A stretch of DNA of 64,000 nucleotides from assembly GCA_005402585.1 (NCBI GenBank), contig BIFP01000011.1:62001-126000 (forward strand), read 5' to 3'. The stretch is from Micromonosporaceae bacterium KJ-029. Its GTDB lineage: Bacteria; Actinomycetota; Actinomycetes; Mycobacteriales; Micromonosporaceae. The position numbers and the translations under genes were made by a program. Numbering within the stretch: position 1 is the stretch's first letter; each line of letters begins with the position of its first letter. Below the pieces are notes generated by a model. That model was given only the letters and a program-made list of their open reading frames with translations. It had not been told where the DNA came from and ran no database searches. This document shows, in pieces, positions 8,170-17,633 of this stretch.

Positions 8170-9099
8170 ATGGAACTGCGGATCTTCACCGAACCCCAGC
8201 AGGGTGCCAGCTACGACGACCTGCTCGCCGTGGCCCGCCGCGCCGAGGAAACCGGCTTCGGCGCCTTCTTCCGCTCGGACCACTACCTGAAGATGGGGTC
8301 GGTCAGCGGCGAACCCGGCCCTACCGACGCGTGGACCACCCTGGCCGGCCTGGCCCGCGACACCCGGTCGATCCGGCTCGGCACGCTGATGACCGCCGCC
8401 ACGTTCCGGCTGCCCGGCCCCCTCGCGATCACCGTCGCCCAGGTCGACCAGATGAGCGGCGGGCGGGTCGAGCTGGGCATCGGCACCGGCTGGTACGACG
8501 CCGAGCACAGCGCGTACGGGATTCCGTTCCCGGGGCTGGGGGAGCGGTTCGACCGGCTGGACGAGCAGCTCGCCGTGATCACCGGCCTGTGGCGGACCCC
8601 GTCGGGTGAGACGTTCGACTTCACCGGCCGCCACTACCAGGTCAGCGACTCACCCGCGCTGCCCAAGCCGGTCCAGCGGCCGCACCCGCCGATCCTGCTC
8701 GGTGGCCGGGGCGCGAAGCGTACGCCTCAGCTCGCCGCCCGCTACGCCGACGAGTTCAACCTGCCGTTCGCCTCGATCGCCGACTCGGCCACCCAGTTCG
8801 AACGGGTCCGCGTCGCCTGCAAGGAGATCGGCCGCGATGCCGTCGAGCTGACCTGGTCCAACGCACTGGTGCTGTGCTGCGGGCGGGACGACGCCGAGGT
8901 GACCCGCCGGGCCGCCGCGATCGGCCGGGCGCCCGACGAGCTGCGCGAGAACGGACTGGCCGGCACGCCCGCCGAGATCGTCGACAAGATCGGCCAGTAC
9001 GCGGAGATCGGCAGCCAGCGCATCTACCTCCAGGTGCTCGACCTGGGCGACCTGGACCACCTGGACCTGGTCGCGACCGAGGTGATGCGGCAGCTCTGA
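8170..9099 (+). CDS. LLM-class F420-dependent oxidoreductase
   Basis: The 309-residue protein opens MELRIFTEPQQGASYDDL and contains GFGAFFRSDHYLKMG, TRSIRLGTLMTAATFRLPG and GGRVELGIGTGWYDAEHSAY. These are the strands and coenzyme-binding loops of bacterial-luciferase-like F420 oxidoreductases. The late PHPPILLGGRGAKRTPQLAA is also diagnostic. Such enzymes transfer hydride between F420 and an organic substrate, which is unknown here. It is transcribed alone, divergently from the ABC genes, probably from a leaderless promoter. Confidence 0.93.
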   Translation: MELRIFTEPQQGASYDDLLAVARRAEETGFGAFFRSDHYLKMGSVSGEPGPTDAWTTLAGLARDTRSIRLGTLMTAATFRLPGPLAITVAQVDQMSGGRVELGIGTGWYDAEHSAYGIPFPGLGERFDRLDEQLAVITGLWRTPSGETFDFTGRHYQVSDSPALPKPVQRPHPPILLGGRGAKRTPQLAARYADEFNLPFASIADSATQFERVRVACKEIGRDAVELTWSNALVLCCGRDDAEVTRRAAAIGRAPDELRENGLAGTPAEIVDKIGQYAEIGSQRIYLQVLDLGDLDHLDLVATEVMRQL

Positions 9100-9117
9100 C
9101 CGTCCCGACCGGACCGT

Positions 9118-9243
9118 TCACCCGGGCCGGGGTGGCGGGCCGGGGGTGGGCACCGGCGTCGGCGCCGGTCCCGGCGTGGGGGTCGGCTGCGGGTTGGGCT
9201 GGCTCTCCACGCCGCCAGGGGCGGGATCACGGTAGCTGCTCAT
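9118..9243 (-). CDS. Putative 41-residue proline-rich protein
   Basis: The open frame runs from the ATG at 9243 to the TGA at 9118. It opens MSSYRDPAPGGVESQ and then repeats Pro-Thr-Pro and Pro-Gly-Pro to the end. There are no Cys and no membrane segment. Support is its length in a Pro/Thr repeat rather than random sequence; against it, no strong ribosome site precedes the ATG. It lies on the minus strand between two plus-strand genes. Confidence 0.35.
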   Translation of the reverse strand: MSSYRDPAPGGVESQPNPQPTPTPGPAPTPVPTPGPPPRPG

Positions 9244-9302
9244 CGGCGTAGGGTTCCCCGACGAAGCCGGCGGTAACCAGCCGGCGCGGAGAGGGGGTCC
9301 TC

Positions 9303-10538
9303 GTGCCGACGCACCGCAACTGGGCGGGCAACGTCCGGTACGCCGCCCGGGCGTACCACCGGCCGTCGTCGACGGACGAGCTGCGCGAGCTGGTCGCCGG
9401 CAGCGACCGGATCCGGGCGGTCGGCAGTGGGCACTCCTTCAACCGGCTCGGCGACACCACCGGCGACCTGGTCACCCTGTCCGGGCTGCCGTCCACGGTG
9501 CACCTCGACGAGCGGCAGCGGGTGGTCGACGTGCCCGCCGCGATGCGCTACGGGGACCTGGCGACCTGGCTGCACGAGCGGGGGTACGCGCTGGCCAACC
9601 TCGCCTCGCTGCCGCACATCTCGGTGGGCGGCGCGGTCGCCACCGGCACCCACGGCTCCGGCAACGCCGTCGGTAATCTGGCCACCGCGGTCGCCGGCCT
9701 GGAACTGGTCACCGCCGAGGGCGAGCTGCTCACCGTGGACCGGGACAGCGACGACTTCGCCGGGATGGTCGTCTCCTTCGGCGCGCTGGGCATCGTCACC
9801 CGCCTCACCCTGGACGTGGTGCCCACCTTCGACGTCCGCCAGTACGTCTGCCTGGACCTGCCCCGCGCGGCGCTGGACGAGGCGTTCGCCTCGGCGTACA
9901 GCGTCAGTGTCTTCACCGACTGGCGGTCCACCCGCGGCACCCAGGTCTGGCGCAAGCAGCTGGCGGAACAGGCCGGGCCCCCGGCGGACTGGCTCGGTAC
10001 GACGGCGGCCGACCGACCGTGGCATCCGGTGCCCGGGATGCCGGCGGTCAACTGCACCGAGCAGCTCGGTGCCGCCGGCCCCTGGCACGAGCGGCTGCCG
10101 CACTTCCGGCTCGGCTTCACCCCCAGCAGCGGCGACGAGTTGCAGTCGGAGTACCACCTGCCCCGGGCGGTGGCCGCCGACGCGCTGGCCGCGCTGGACG
10201 AGGTGGCACACCTGATCGCCCCGGTGTCGCAGACCAGCGAGCTACGCACGATCGCGGCCGACGGGCTGTGGCTCAGCCCCAACCAGGGCCGGGAAACGCT
10301 CGCCGTGCACTTCACCTGGATCGCCGACGCGTCGGCGGTGCTGCCGGTGGTCGCCGAGGTGGAGCGGGCGCTCGCCCCCTTCGCCCCCCGGCCCCACTGG
10401 GGCAAGGTCTTCAGTCTCGCGCCGGACGCGATCGCCGCCACCTACCCCCACTGGGCGGCCTTCACCGCCCTCCAACATCACCTCGACCCCAAGGGCAAGT
10501 TCCGCACCGACGCCCTCGACCACCTCTTCCCCGGCTGA
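9303..10538 (+). CDS. Alditol/xylitol oxidase-type FAD protein (D-arabinono-lactone oxidase family)
   Basis: The 411-residue protein has an N-terminal FAD-binding domain with GSGHSF at residues 41-46; His44 corresponds to the histidine that binds FAD covalently in Streptomyces alditol oxidase. PHISVGGAVATGTHGSG is the second FAD loop. The C-terminal substrate domain ends with HWGKVF and FRTDALDHLFPG, as in the family. The enzyme probably oxidises a sugar alcohol or related polyol with oxygen, releasing hydrogen peroxide in the cytoplasm. GTG start at 9303, with GGAGAGG upstream. Confidence 0.92.
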   Translation: MPTHRNWAGNVRYAARAYHRPSSTDELRELVAGSDRIRAVGSGHSFNRLGDTTGDLVTLSGLPSTVHLDERQRVVDVPAAMRYGDLATWLHERGYALANLASLPHISVGGAVATGTHGSGNAVGNLATAVAGLELVTAEGELLTVDRDSDDFAGMVVSFGALGIVTRLTLDVVPTFDVRQYVCLDLPRAALDEAFASAYSVSVFTDWRSTRGTQVWRKQLAEQAGPPADWLGTTAADRPWHPVPGMPAVNCTEQLGAAGPWHERLPHFRLGFTPSSGDELQSEYHLPRAVAADALAALDEVAHLIAPVSQTSELRTIAADGLWLSPNQGRETLAVHFTWIADASAVLPVVAEVERALAPFAPRPHWGKVFSLAPDAIAATYPHWAAFTALQHHLDPKGKFRTDALDHLFPG

Positions 10539-10604
10539 CCCCGCCAACTCTCCCCTTGCTCGCCACTGCGCGATCGACGGGTCGGGGCCTCGCGGCCGGC
10601 GGGT

Positions 10605-11747
10605 TCAGCGGTTGGGGGCGGTCTGTTCGCGCAGGTGGCCGCGTTGGACGGCGCGGCTGATGTCGCTCGGCGAGATGATGCCGACCAGGCGGTCTTCGCT
10701 CACCACCAGCGCCCGGCCGTCGGCACACTGGCTGAGCCGGGGCAGCAGGTCGGTCAGCTGCTCGTCGGGGGAGGCGAGGACCAGGTCGTCGGCCCGGCAC
10801 GCCACCGCCTCAAGCGTGGTGCTGCCGCGCTGGTCGCTCGGGACGCCGCGGACCCGGTCGAGGGTGACCAGGCCGATGGGTCGGCCGCCGTCCTCGGTCA
10901 GCGGCAGCGCCGTGTGCCGGTACGCGAACAGGTAGTTGTCGACGAAGTCGGCGACGGTCATCTCGCTCGACGCGGTCTGCGGCTGCGGAGTCATCACGTC
11001 GGAAACCCGGATCCCACGCAGCGCGCTGCCCATCCGGGCCTGCCGTTCCTCAAGGCTGGCGGCGCCGATCAGGAACCAACCGATCAGCGCCAGCCAGAGT
11101 CCACCGACGCCGGCACCGGTCAGGAACCGCCACAGCCCCACTCCGATCAGCGCCACGCCAAGCACCCAGCCGGCCCGGGCCGCCACCACCGACGCCCGGT
11201 TCCGGTCCCCGGTGGCCTTCCAGACCGCCGCCCTCAGCAGCCGCCCGCCGTCCAGCGGCGCCGCCGGCAGGATGTTGAAGATCGCCAACAGCAGGTTGAT
11301 GCCCCCGAGCCAGGCCATCGCGCCCAGCAGCAGCCCGCGCACCCCGCCGAGGCTGAGCAGCATCGCGATCACCCCGAAGAAGATGCCGATGACGAGGCTG
11401 ACCAGCGGACCGATGCCGGCGATACGTAGCTCGGCGCCCGGGCTCCGGGCCTCACCGCGCAACTCGGCGACCCCGCCGAAGAGCCAGAGGGTGATCCCCC
11501 CGACCTCGAGCCCGTTACGTTTGGCCACGATCGCGTGGGACACCTCGTGGGCGAGCAGGCCCAGGAAGAAGACCACCGCCGCCGCGAGGCCCGCCACCAG
11601 GTACGCGATCACCGACAGGCCGGGGTACGACCTGGGGAACAGGTTGGCTGACAGCCCCCACCAGATCAGCGCGAAGATGACCAGTACAGACCAGTTCACC
11701 CCGACGGGTACGCCCACGATCCGGCCGAGCCGGAAACTCGCCCTCAT
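10605..11747 (-). CDS. Site-2 protease family zinc metalloprotease (M50) with CBS domains
   Basis: The protein has 380 residues from the ATG at 11747 (MRASFRLGRIVGVPVGVNW); an in-frame ATG nine codons upstream at 11774 is an alternative. The zinc motif HEVSH (residues 67-71) lies in a membrane helix. ILPAAPLDGGRLL carries the third ligand Asp. About six membrane segments precede a cytoplasmic tail with two CBS domains (SDVMTPQPQTASSEMTVADF and LVVSEDRLVGIISPSDISR). Such proteases cut membrane substrates and may sense nucleotides through CBS. It is divergent from the ABC exporter operon. Confidence 0.92.
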   Translation of the reverse strand: MRASFRLGRIVGVPVGVNWSVLVIFALIWWGLSANLFPRSYPGLSVIAYLVAGLAAAVVFFLGLLAHEVSHAIVAKRNGLEVGGITLWLFGGVAELRGEARSPGAELRIAGIGPLVSLVIGIFFGVIAMLLSLGGVRGLLLGAMAWLGGINLLLAIFNILPAAPLDGGRLLRAAVWKATGDRNRASVVAARAGWVLGVALIGVGLWRFLTGAGVGGLWLALIGWFLIGAASLEERQARMGSALRGIRVSDVMTPQPQTASSEMTVADFVDNYLFAYRHTALPLTEDGGRPIGLVTLDRVRGVPSDQRGSTTLEAVACRADDLVLASPDEQLTDLLPRLSQCADGRALVVSEDRLVGIISPSDISRAVQRGHLREQTAPNR

Positions 11748-11814
11748 ATGTTGGGGATACCCCCGCAACGTCATCCCATGCCAGGGGCAGAAGTCATCTG
11801 TTGGGTTTTGTGAC

Positions 11815-11834
11815 CGTTTCGCCGGTCGGAAACG
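11815..11834. promoter_or_regulatory. Inverted repeat in the divergent protease/ABC promoter region
   Basis: CGTTTC and GAAACG are separated by eight bases, with flanking C/G pairs extending the symmetry (ACCGTTTC...GAAACGcGGT). It sits about 40 bp before the ABC operon start. An operator is plausible; no regulator gene is adjacent. Confidence 0.4.
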
Positions 11835-11859
11835 CGGTTTGATTGTGCCCTGCGGTCGT

Positions 11860-11865
11860 TAGGGT
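11860..11865 (+). promoter_or_regulatory. -10 box of a probable leaderless promoter for the ABC operon
   Basis: TAGGGT ends six bases before the GTG at 11872, with TTGATT about 15 bases upstream as a possible -35. No ribosome site precedes the GTG. Confidence 0.5.
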
Positions 11866-11871
11866 CGGGAA

Positions 11872-12832
<961 letters not shown>

Positions 12833-12840
<8 letters not shown>

Positions 12841-13633
12841 CGTGCTCCCCGCGTACCCCTCGCTGGTGCGCAGCGCCACGCTGGTGGCGGCGACCTACCG
12901 GGGGCGGATCGTGCTGTCGCTGCTCACCGCGTTCTTTCCGCTGCTGACGATGGCGGTGTGGCTCACCGTCGTCGCCGAGGGCGGCCCGCCGGACGGCTGG
13001 ACCACCGGCGATTTCCTCTCCTACTACGCGGCGGCCACCCTGCTCTGGAACCTCACCGGCGACCGGGTGGTGTGGCAGTGGGACGCGGACATGCGCAGCG
13101 GCGACCTGTCCGTGCGGCTGTTGCGCCCGGTGCACCCCTTCCACCAGTACGCCACCAGCGACCTCGGCCAGCGCCTGGTGTTCCTGGTGGTGCTGGTGCC
13201 AGCCCTGATACTCGGTGCCTGGCTGGTGCCGGGACTGAACTACCCGGCGGATCCGCTCCGGCTCGCCGCCGTGGCAGCCGCGCTGGTGCTGGCGTACGCG
13301 GTCAGCCTGCTGATGGCGTCGACCTTCGCGCTGATCGGTTTCTGGAGCACCCAGACGACCAACGGTTGGCTGCTGTGGTGGGGGCTGGGGTCGTTCGCCT
13401 CGGGATGGGTCGCGCCACTGGCCCTGATGCCCGACTGGCTGCGTACGGCCGGGATGGTGCTGCCGTTCCGCACCACGATGGGCTTTCCGGTGGAGCTGCT
13501 GATGGGCCGCCTCGACGCACACCAGACGGCGTACGGCTTCGCCGTCGGGCTCGGCTGGCTCGCGGCGTTCGCACTGCTGTACCGGGTCGCCTGGCGGTTC
13601 GGCGTCCGTCGCTATCAGGCGGTGGCCGGGTGA
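12833..13633 (+). CDS. ABC-2 family permease, subunit 1
   Basis: The 266-residue protein has about six membrane segments, for example IVLSLLTAFFPLLTMAVWL, VLVPALILGAWLVPGLNY and AAALVLAYAVSLLMASTFAL. It starts inside the ATPase gene and ends on the GTGA that starts the next permease, so all three are translationally coupled. The protein resembles the COG4587/DUF990-like permeases that accompany COG4586 ATPases. Confidence 0.9.
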
Positions 13634-14424
13634 ACCCGTGGCCGCGCCAGGCGCGCATCCTGGGCATCTGCTGGCGGGCGGCGGTGACCGGCGAGATGGA
13701 GTACCGGTTCAACTTCCTGGCCAACTTCGCGTTGAGCGCGTTCTGGATGCTGTGGGCGGCGGCCGGAGCGTCGGTCTACTTCCGGTTCACCGGCACCGTG
13801 GCCGGCTGGACGCAACCCGAGGTACTCGTCGTCATCGGCCTGTTCTTCGCCCTCAACGGCCTGCGCCAGGCGCTGTTGCAGCCGAACCTGGAGCGGATGA
13901 CCGAGTACGTCCGGCGGGGGACCCTCGACTTCCTGCTCACCAAGCCGTTCGACGCGCAGCTGCTGGTGAGCCTGCGGCACCTCAAAGTCAACAATCTGCT
14001 CGACCCGATCCTCGGTTTGGCGCTGACCGTGGTCGGTGTCGCGCTGTCCGGCCGCGGCGTGTCGGCAGCCGCGCTGGCCTCGTTCCTGCTGCTACTGGCC
14101 TGCGCCGTCCTGCTGATGTACGCCCTGAGCGTGGTGCTGATGGCGCTCGCGGTGGTGCTGGTGGCCGGCGAGGAACTCGGCCGGGTCTCCTTCGCCTTCG
14201 TCGAGCTGTCCCGCTTCCCGGTGGAGATGTACCGCAACCCCGCTCAGGCCGTGCTCACGGTCGTCCCGGTCGCGTTCCTCACCACCTACCCGGCGGCAGC
14301 CCTGCTGGGGCGACTCGACCCGTACCTGCTACTGCTCGCCCCGGCCGTGGCCGCCGGCGCGGTCGTCCTGGCCACGCTGCTGTGGCGGCGCTCCCTGCGC
14401 TCCTATGCCGGCGCCAGCGCCTAG
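13630..14424 (+). CDS. ABC-2 family permease, subunit 2
   Basis: The 264-residue protein starts at the GTG of the GTGA overlap. It carries TLDFLLTKPFDAQLLVSLR, a motif I know from COG3694/DUF990 permeases, and six hydrophobic segments including LLLLACAVLLMYALSVVLMA. Together with 11872-13633 it forms a heteromeric exporter (one ATPase, two permeases). The operon ends here; the next gene is convergent 82 bp away. Confidence 0.9.
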   Translation: MNPWPRQARILGICWRAAVTGEMEYRFNFLANFALSAFWMLWAAAGASVYFRFTGTVAGWTQPEVLVVIGLFFALNGLRQALLQPNLERMTEYVRRGTLDFLLTKPFDAQLLVSLRHLKVNNLLDPILGLALTVVGVALSGRGVSAAALASFLLLLACAVLLMYALSVVLMALAVVLVAGEELGRVSFAFVELSRFPVEMYRNPAQAVLTVVPVAFLTTYPAAALLGRLDPYLLLLAPAVAAGAVVLATLLWRRSLRSYAGASA

Positions 14425-14506
14425 GGCCACTTCTACTCTGGTGGATCACCCCCGGGTGTCAACCTAGCGGATCAGGTCGATGGCTCCGGGCGGGTGTCAG
14501 GGCTGA

Positions 14507-14926
14507 TCAGTCGGCGGTGCCGGACGGAACGACCCAGGTGGTGGGCTGGCCGGTGATCGCAGTGATCATGTCGTAGTCGCCGTCGTAGTGCAGCACCGAG
14601 GCCCCGTGCCGCTCGGCGGTCGCGCCGACCAGCAGATCAGCCATGGGGAGGGCGCGGTGGTTGCCCTTGTGTAGCGCTTGGAGTTGAACATCGACCGCCC
14701 GGTCCCAGACCTCGTCCGGCATGGAGAGCCAGTGAAAGCCGCCGAGCAGCCAGCGAGCACGCTGGGCGTCCTTGACCGTCCGGGCGCTCTGGATCACCTC
14801 GATCTCGATCGCGCCGCACACCGCCAGTAGACCGCGCTCGGACAACTCGTCGAGCACCGGCGCGACGGCTGGCTTGGGCCAGCGGGCGAGGGCGGATTTA
14901 TCGAGCAGATACAGCTCTCGACTCAC
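14507..14926 (-). CDS. vapC: VapC-family PIN-domain ribonuclease toxin
   Basis: The 139-residue PIN domain has the acidic quartet at Asp9 (YLLDKSALARW), Glu43 (EIEVIQSAR), Asp97 (ALPMADLLVGA) and Asp115/Asp117 (LHYDGDYDMI). VapC toxins are Mg-dependent endoribonucleases that cut tRNA or rRNA and are held inactive by VapB. The GTG overlaps the antitoxin stop by four bases (GTGA), the usual antitoxin-first order. All catalytic acidic residues are present, so the toxin is probably functional. Confidence 0.92.
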   Translation of the reverse strand: MSRELYLLDKSALARWPKPAVAPVLDELSERGLLAVCGAIEIEVIQSARTVKDAQRARWLLGGFHWLSMPDEVWDRAVDVQLQALHKGNHRALPMADLLVGATAERHGASVLHYDGDYDMITAITGQPTTWVVPSGTAD

Positions 14927-15129
14927 GCCGCGTCCGGCTTTGTGTCGGAGCGACCAGTAAGATCCGGCAGGCCGCCGCTCTTGAGCCAGTCGGCGAACTC
15001 GCGCCGCTTCTCGCGGTCGACGGCGGCCTTCAGCGCGGCGTTGACCGTCGCCTTCTTCGTGTTGGTGCCGAAGATCTTGGCGGCCTCGGCGAGTAGTTCG
15101 TCGTCAACGTCGAGGATGGTCCTGGACAT
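14923..15129 (-). CDS. vapB: VapB-family antitoxin
   Basis: The 68-residue protein opens MSRTILDVDDELLAEAAKIF and continues with TKKATVNAALKAAVDREKR, the short ribbon-helix-helix-like module of actinobacterial VapB antitoxins. The C-terminal part (WLKSGGLPDL) probably wraps the toxin. The protein would also bind the promoter; a 28-bp inverted repeat at 15167-15194, 38 bp upstream, is the likely operator. Confidence 0.9.
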   Translation of the reverse strand: MSRTILDVDDELLAEAAKIFGTNTKKATVNAALKAAVDREKRREFADWLKSGGLPDLTGRSDTKPDAA

Positions 15130-15166
15130 CGTTGGTCGCCCCCAGTCTGTGCGTTACAACCACTAT

Positions 15167-15194
15167 GATATCAACTCCGACGGATCTTGATATC
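15167..15194. promoter_or_regulatory. Candidate VapB operator
   Basis: GATATCAA at 15167-15174 and TTGATATC at 15187-15194 are perfect inverted arms with a 12-base spacer; their centres are 20 bp, or two helical turns, apart. It is AT-rich within GC-rich DNA, immediately upstream of the antitoxin and between divergent genes. That is the expected position for toxin-antitoxin autoregulation. Confidence 0.65.
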
Positions 15195-15260
15195 TCGCTG
15201 AGGGGGCGCGAGTCGCCATGTCGACAGCTGCTGAGGGCAGGCCTTCGCCCGGTTGTCGGC

Positions 15261-15266
15261 GATAGT
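15261..15266 (+). promoter_or_regulatory. -10 box of a probable leaderless promoter for the peptidase gene
   Basis: GATAGT ends seven bases before the GTG at 15274. No Shine-Dalgarno sequence is present. This favours GTG 15274 over the in-frame TTG at 15253 as the true start. Confidence 0.45.
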
Positions 15267-15273
15267 TCGAAAC

Positions 15274-17382
15274 GTGACGACCTTGAAGGATGGCGGCGAT
15301 GACCCGTATCTCTGGCTTGAGGACCTGGACGGCGCGGAGGCCGCCGGGTGGGTGCGCGAGCGCAACGCCGAGACCGTCGCGGCGCTGACCGCCGGCCCGG
15401 CGTTCGCCGCCCGGCAGGCCGAGATGCGGCAGGTGCTCGACGCGGACGACCGCATCCCCTATCCCAGCTGGCGCGGGGACCACTTCTACTACGACTTCTG
15501 GCAGGACGCGGCCCACCCGCGCGGGCTCTGGCGGCGTACGACGCTCGGCGAGTACCGCCGAGACGAGCCGGAGTGGGACGTGCTGCTCGACCTCGACGCC
15601 CTAGCCGAGCGGGAGGGCGAGAACTGGGTCTGGGCCAGCGCGACGACGCTGCCGCCCGACCACCAGCGCTGCCTGGTCAGCCTGTCCCGCGGCGGCGCGG
15701 ACGCGGTGGTGGTGCGCGAGTACGACCTTGGCCGCCGCGCCTTCGTGGCGGACGGGTTCACCATCGCCGAGGCCAAGACCGATGTCTGCTGGATCGACGC
15801 GGACCACATCTACGTCGCGACCGACCTCGGACCGGGATCGTTGACCGACTCCGGGCATCCACGGGTGGTGCTGCGATGGCGGCGGGGCACGCCGCTGGCG
15901 AAGGCCGAGGCCGTCTACGAGGCTTCCACCGAGGACGTCGGCGCGTACGGCTGGCACGACCCGACGCCCGGTTTCGAGCGCGACTTCGTCGGTCGCGGCC
16001 TGGACTTCTACCGGTCGGAGAACTTCCTGCTGACCGGGGCGGGGGAACGGGTCCGGATCCCGGTGCCCGAGGACGCCGGCTGGGGCGTGCACCGGGAGTG
16101 GCTGGTGGTCCGGCCGCGCACGCCGTGGACGCTGGGCGACGTGACCTATCCGGCGGGCGCCCTGCTGGCGATCCGGTTCGACGCGTTCCTCGCCGGGAGC
16201 CGGGACCTGACGGTGCTGTTCAGGCCCGACCACCGTACGTCGCTCAGCGGTTTCGCCTGGACCCGCAACCACCTGATCCTGACCACCCTCACCGACGTGC
16301 GCCGCAGGCTGGAGGTGCTCACGCCCGGCGAGACGGGGTGGCGACGGGAACCCCTGCCGGGAGTGCCGGCGGACGAGGAAGGTGTCCTTGTCGAGACGGA
16401 TCCGGACCTGGGCGACGCCTACCTGGTCGCCTCGGAGGGGTTCCTCCAGCCGGCGGCGCTGCGGCTCGGTCACGTCGGCGGAGGCACCGTCGAGACCCTC
16501 AAGCGGGCACCGGCGTTCTTCGACGCCGACGGCCTGTCGGTACGCCAGTTCTTCGCCACCTCTGCCGACGGCACCCGGGTGCCGTACTTCGTGGTCGGTG
16601 CTTCGGCCGCGCCCGCCGGGCCGACGTTGCTGTACGGGTACGGCGGCTTCGAGATCCCGATGACCCCCGGCTACGGCGGGATCATCGGCCGGGGCTGGCT
16701 GGCCCGAGGCGGCACGTACGTGGTGGCGAACATCCGGGGCGGTGGGGAGTACGGCCCGCAGTGGCACCAGGCCGCGCTGCGGGAGAACCGCCCGAGGGCG
16801 TTCGAGGACTTCGCGGCAGTGGCCACCGACCTGGTGACTCGGGGCATCACCACGCCAGGACAGTTGGGCATCGAGGGCGGCAGCAACGGCGGCCTGCTGA
16901 TGGGGGCGATGCTGACCCGCTACCCGGCCCTCGTCGGTGCTGTTGTCGCGCAGGTACCGCTGCTCGATATGCGGCGCTACCACCGGCTGCTGGCCGGCGC
17001 CTCCTGGATGGCTGAGTACGGCGACCCGGACGACGCGGAGGACTGGGCCTTCCTGCGGGAGTACTCGCCGTACCACAACGTCCGTGACGGCGTACGGTAT
17101 CCGCCGGTCCTGTTCATCACCTCCACCCGCGACGACCGCGTGCACCCTGGGCACGCCCGGAAGATGACCGCCCGGCTGCGGGAGCAGGGCCACGACGTGA
17201 GCTACTACGAGAACGTCGAAGGTGGGCACGGAGCCGCGGCCAACAACGAGCAGCGGGCCTTCGTCGAGGCGTTGGCGCTGGAGTTCCTCTGGCGGAAGCT
17301 GGCACCGCCGCAGGCCGCCATACCGCGCCAGCACGTTCGGCCGGGCCTGCCCCTAGGGCGGGGAGTGCCCGAGCAGTCCTGA
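15274..17382 (+). CDS. Prolyl oligopeptidase family serine peptidase (S9A)
   Basis: The protein has 702 residues from GTG 15274. An N-terminal beta-propeller starts with DPYLWLEDLDGAEAAGWV. The C-terminal alpha/beta-hydrolase domain begins near LLYGYGGFEIPMTPGYG. The nucleophile is Ser537 in GGSNGG, the acid is Asp620 or Asp621 in TRDDRVHPGHARKM, and the base is His652 in VEGGHG. The length matches the family (about 700). The enzyme cleaves short peptides after proline in the cytoplasm; no signal peptide is seen. It is a single gene, divergent from vapBC. Confidence 0.93.
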   Translation: MTTLKDGGDDPYLWLEDLDGAEAAGWVRERNAETVAALTAGPAFAARQAEMRQVLDADDRIPYPSWRGDHFYYDFWQDAAHPRGLWRRTTLGEYRRDEPEWDVLLDLDALAEREGENWVWASATTLPPDHQRCLVSLSRGGADAVVVREYDLGRRAFVADGFTIAEAKTDVCWIDADHIYVATDLGPGSLTDSGHPRVVLRWRRGTPLAKAEAVYEASTEDVGAYGWHDPTPGFERDFVGRGLDFYRSENFLLTGAGERVRIPVPEDAGWGVHREWLVVRPRTPWTLGDVTYPAGALLAIRFDAFLAGSRDLTVLFRPDHRTSLSGFAWTRNHLILTTLTDVRRRLEVLTPGETGWRREPLPGVPADEEGVLVETDPDLGDAYLVASEGFLQPAALRLGHVGGGTVETLKRAPAFFDADGLSVRQFFATSADGTRVPYFVVGASAAPAGPTLLYGYGGFEIPMTPGYGGIIGRGWLARGGTYVVANIRGGGEYGPQWHQAALRENRPRAFEDFAAVATDLVTRGITTPGQLGIEGGSNGGLLMGAMLTRYPALVGAVVAQVPLLDMRRYHRLLAGASWMAEYGDPDDAEDWAFLREYSPYHNVRDGVRYPPVLFITSTRDDRVHPGHARKMTARLREQGHDVSYYENVEGGHGAAANNEQRAFVEALALEFLWRKLAPPQAAIPRQHVRPGLPLGRGVPEQS

Positions 17383-17389
17383 TGCTCGT

Positions 17390-17581
17390 TCAGCCAGGTT
17401 CATTCTGGCGCTGATCAGTTGTGTTCGTATGCCGAAGCCCGAGCCGGTAGGCGAGCACTCCGAACGCGGACAGCACGGGCATGCCAACTGCCGTGACGAC
17501 CCAGTGCCGCCCGCCCCGCCGAGTGGACGTCACCTGCGGTTGGCCGCTACTGGATGCGTCGCCACTCGGTTGTCCCCTCAA
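17390..17581 (-). CDS. Putative small membrane protein
   Basis: A 63-codon frame runs from TTG 17581 to a TGA at 17390; an internal GTG would give 47 residues starting VTSTRRGGRHW. The sequence has one hydrophobic stretch (WVVTAVGMPVLSAFGVLAY) flanked by positive charges and a polar tail with TNTTDQRQNEPG. It looks like a single-pass protein, but the start is uncertain and no homolog is recalled. Confidence 0.4.
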   Translation of the reverse strand: MRGQPSGDASSSGQPQVTSTRRGGRHWVVTAVGMPVLSAFGVLAYRLGLRHTNTTDQRQNEPG

Positions 17582-17633
17582 CCTTCCGTGGTGGGGACCG
17601 TACCTCGCGTGGAGCAGCCTTCAACGGCCGGCG

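Noticed and set aside
15253..15273. TTG at 15253 as peptidase start
   Set aside because: It lies upstream of the probable -10 box for a transcript starting at GTG 15274, and the extra seven residues do not match the family N-terminus.
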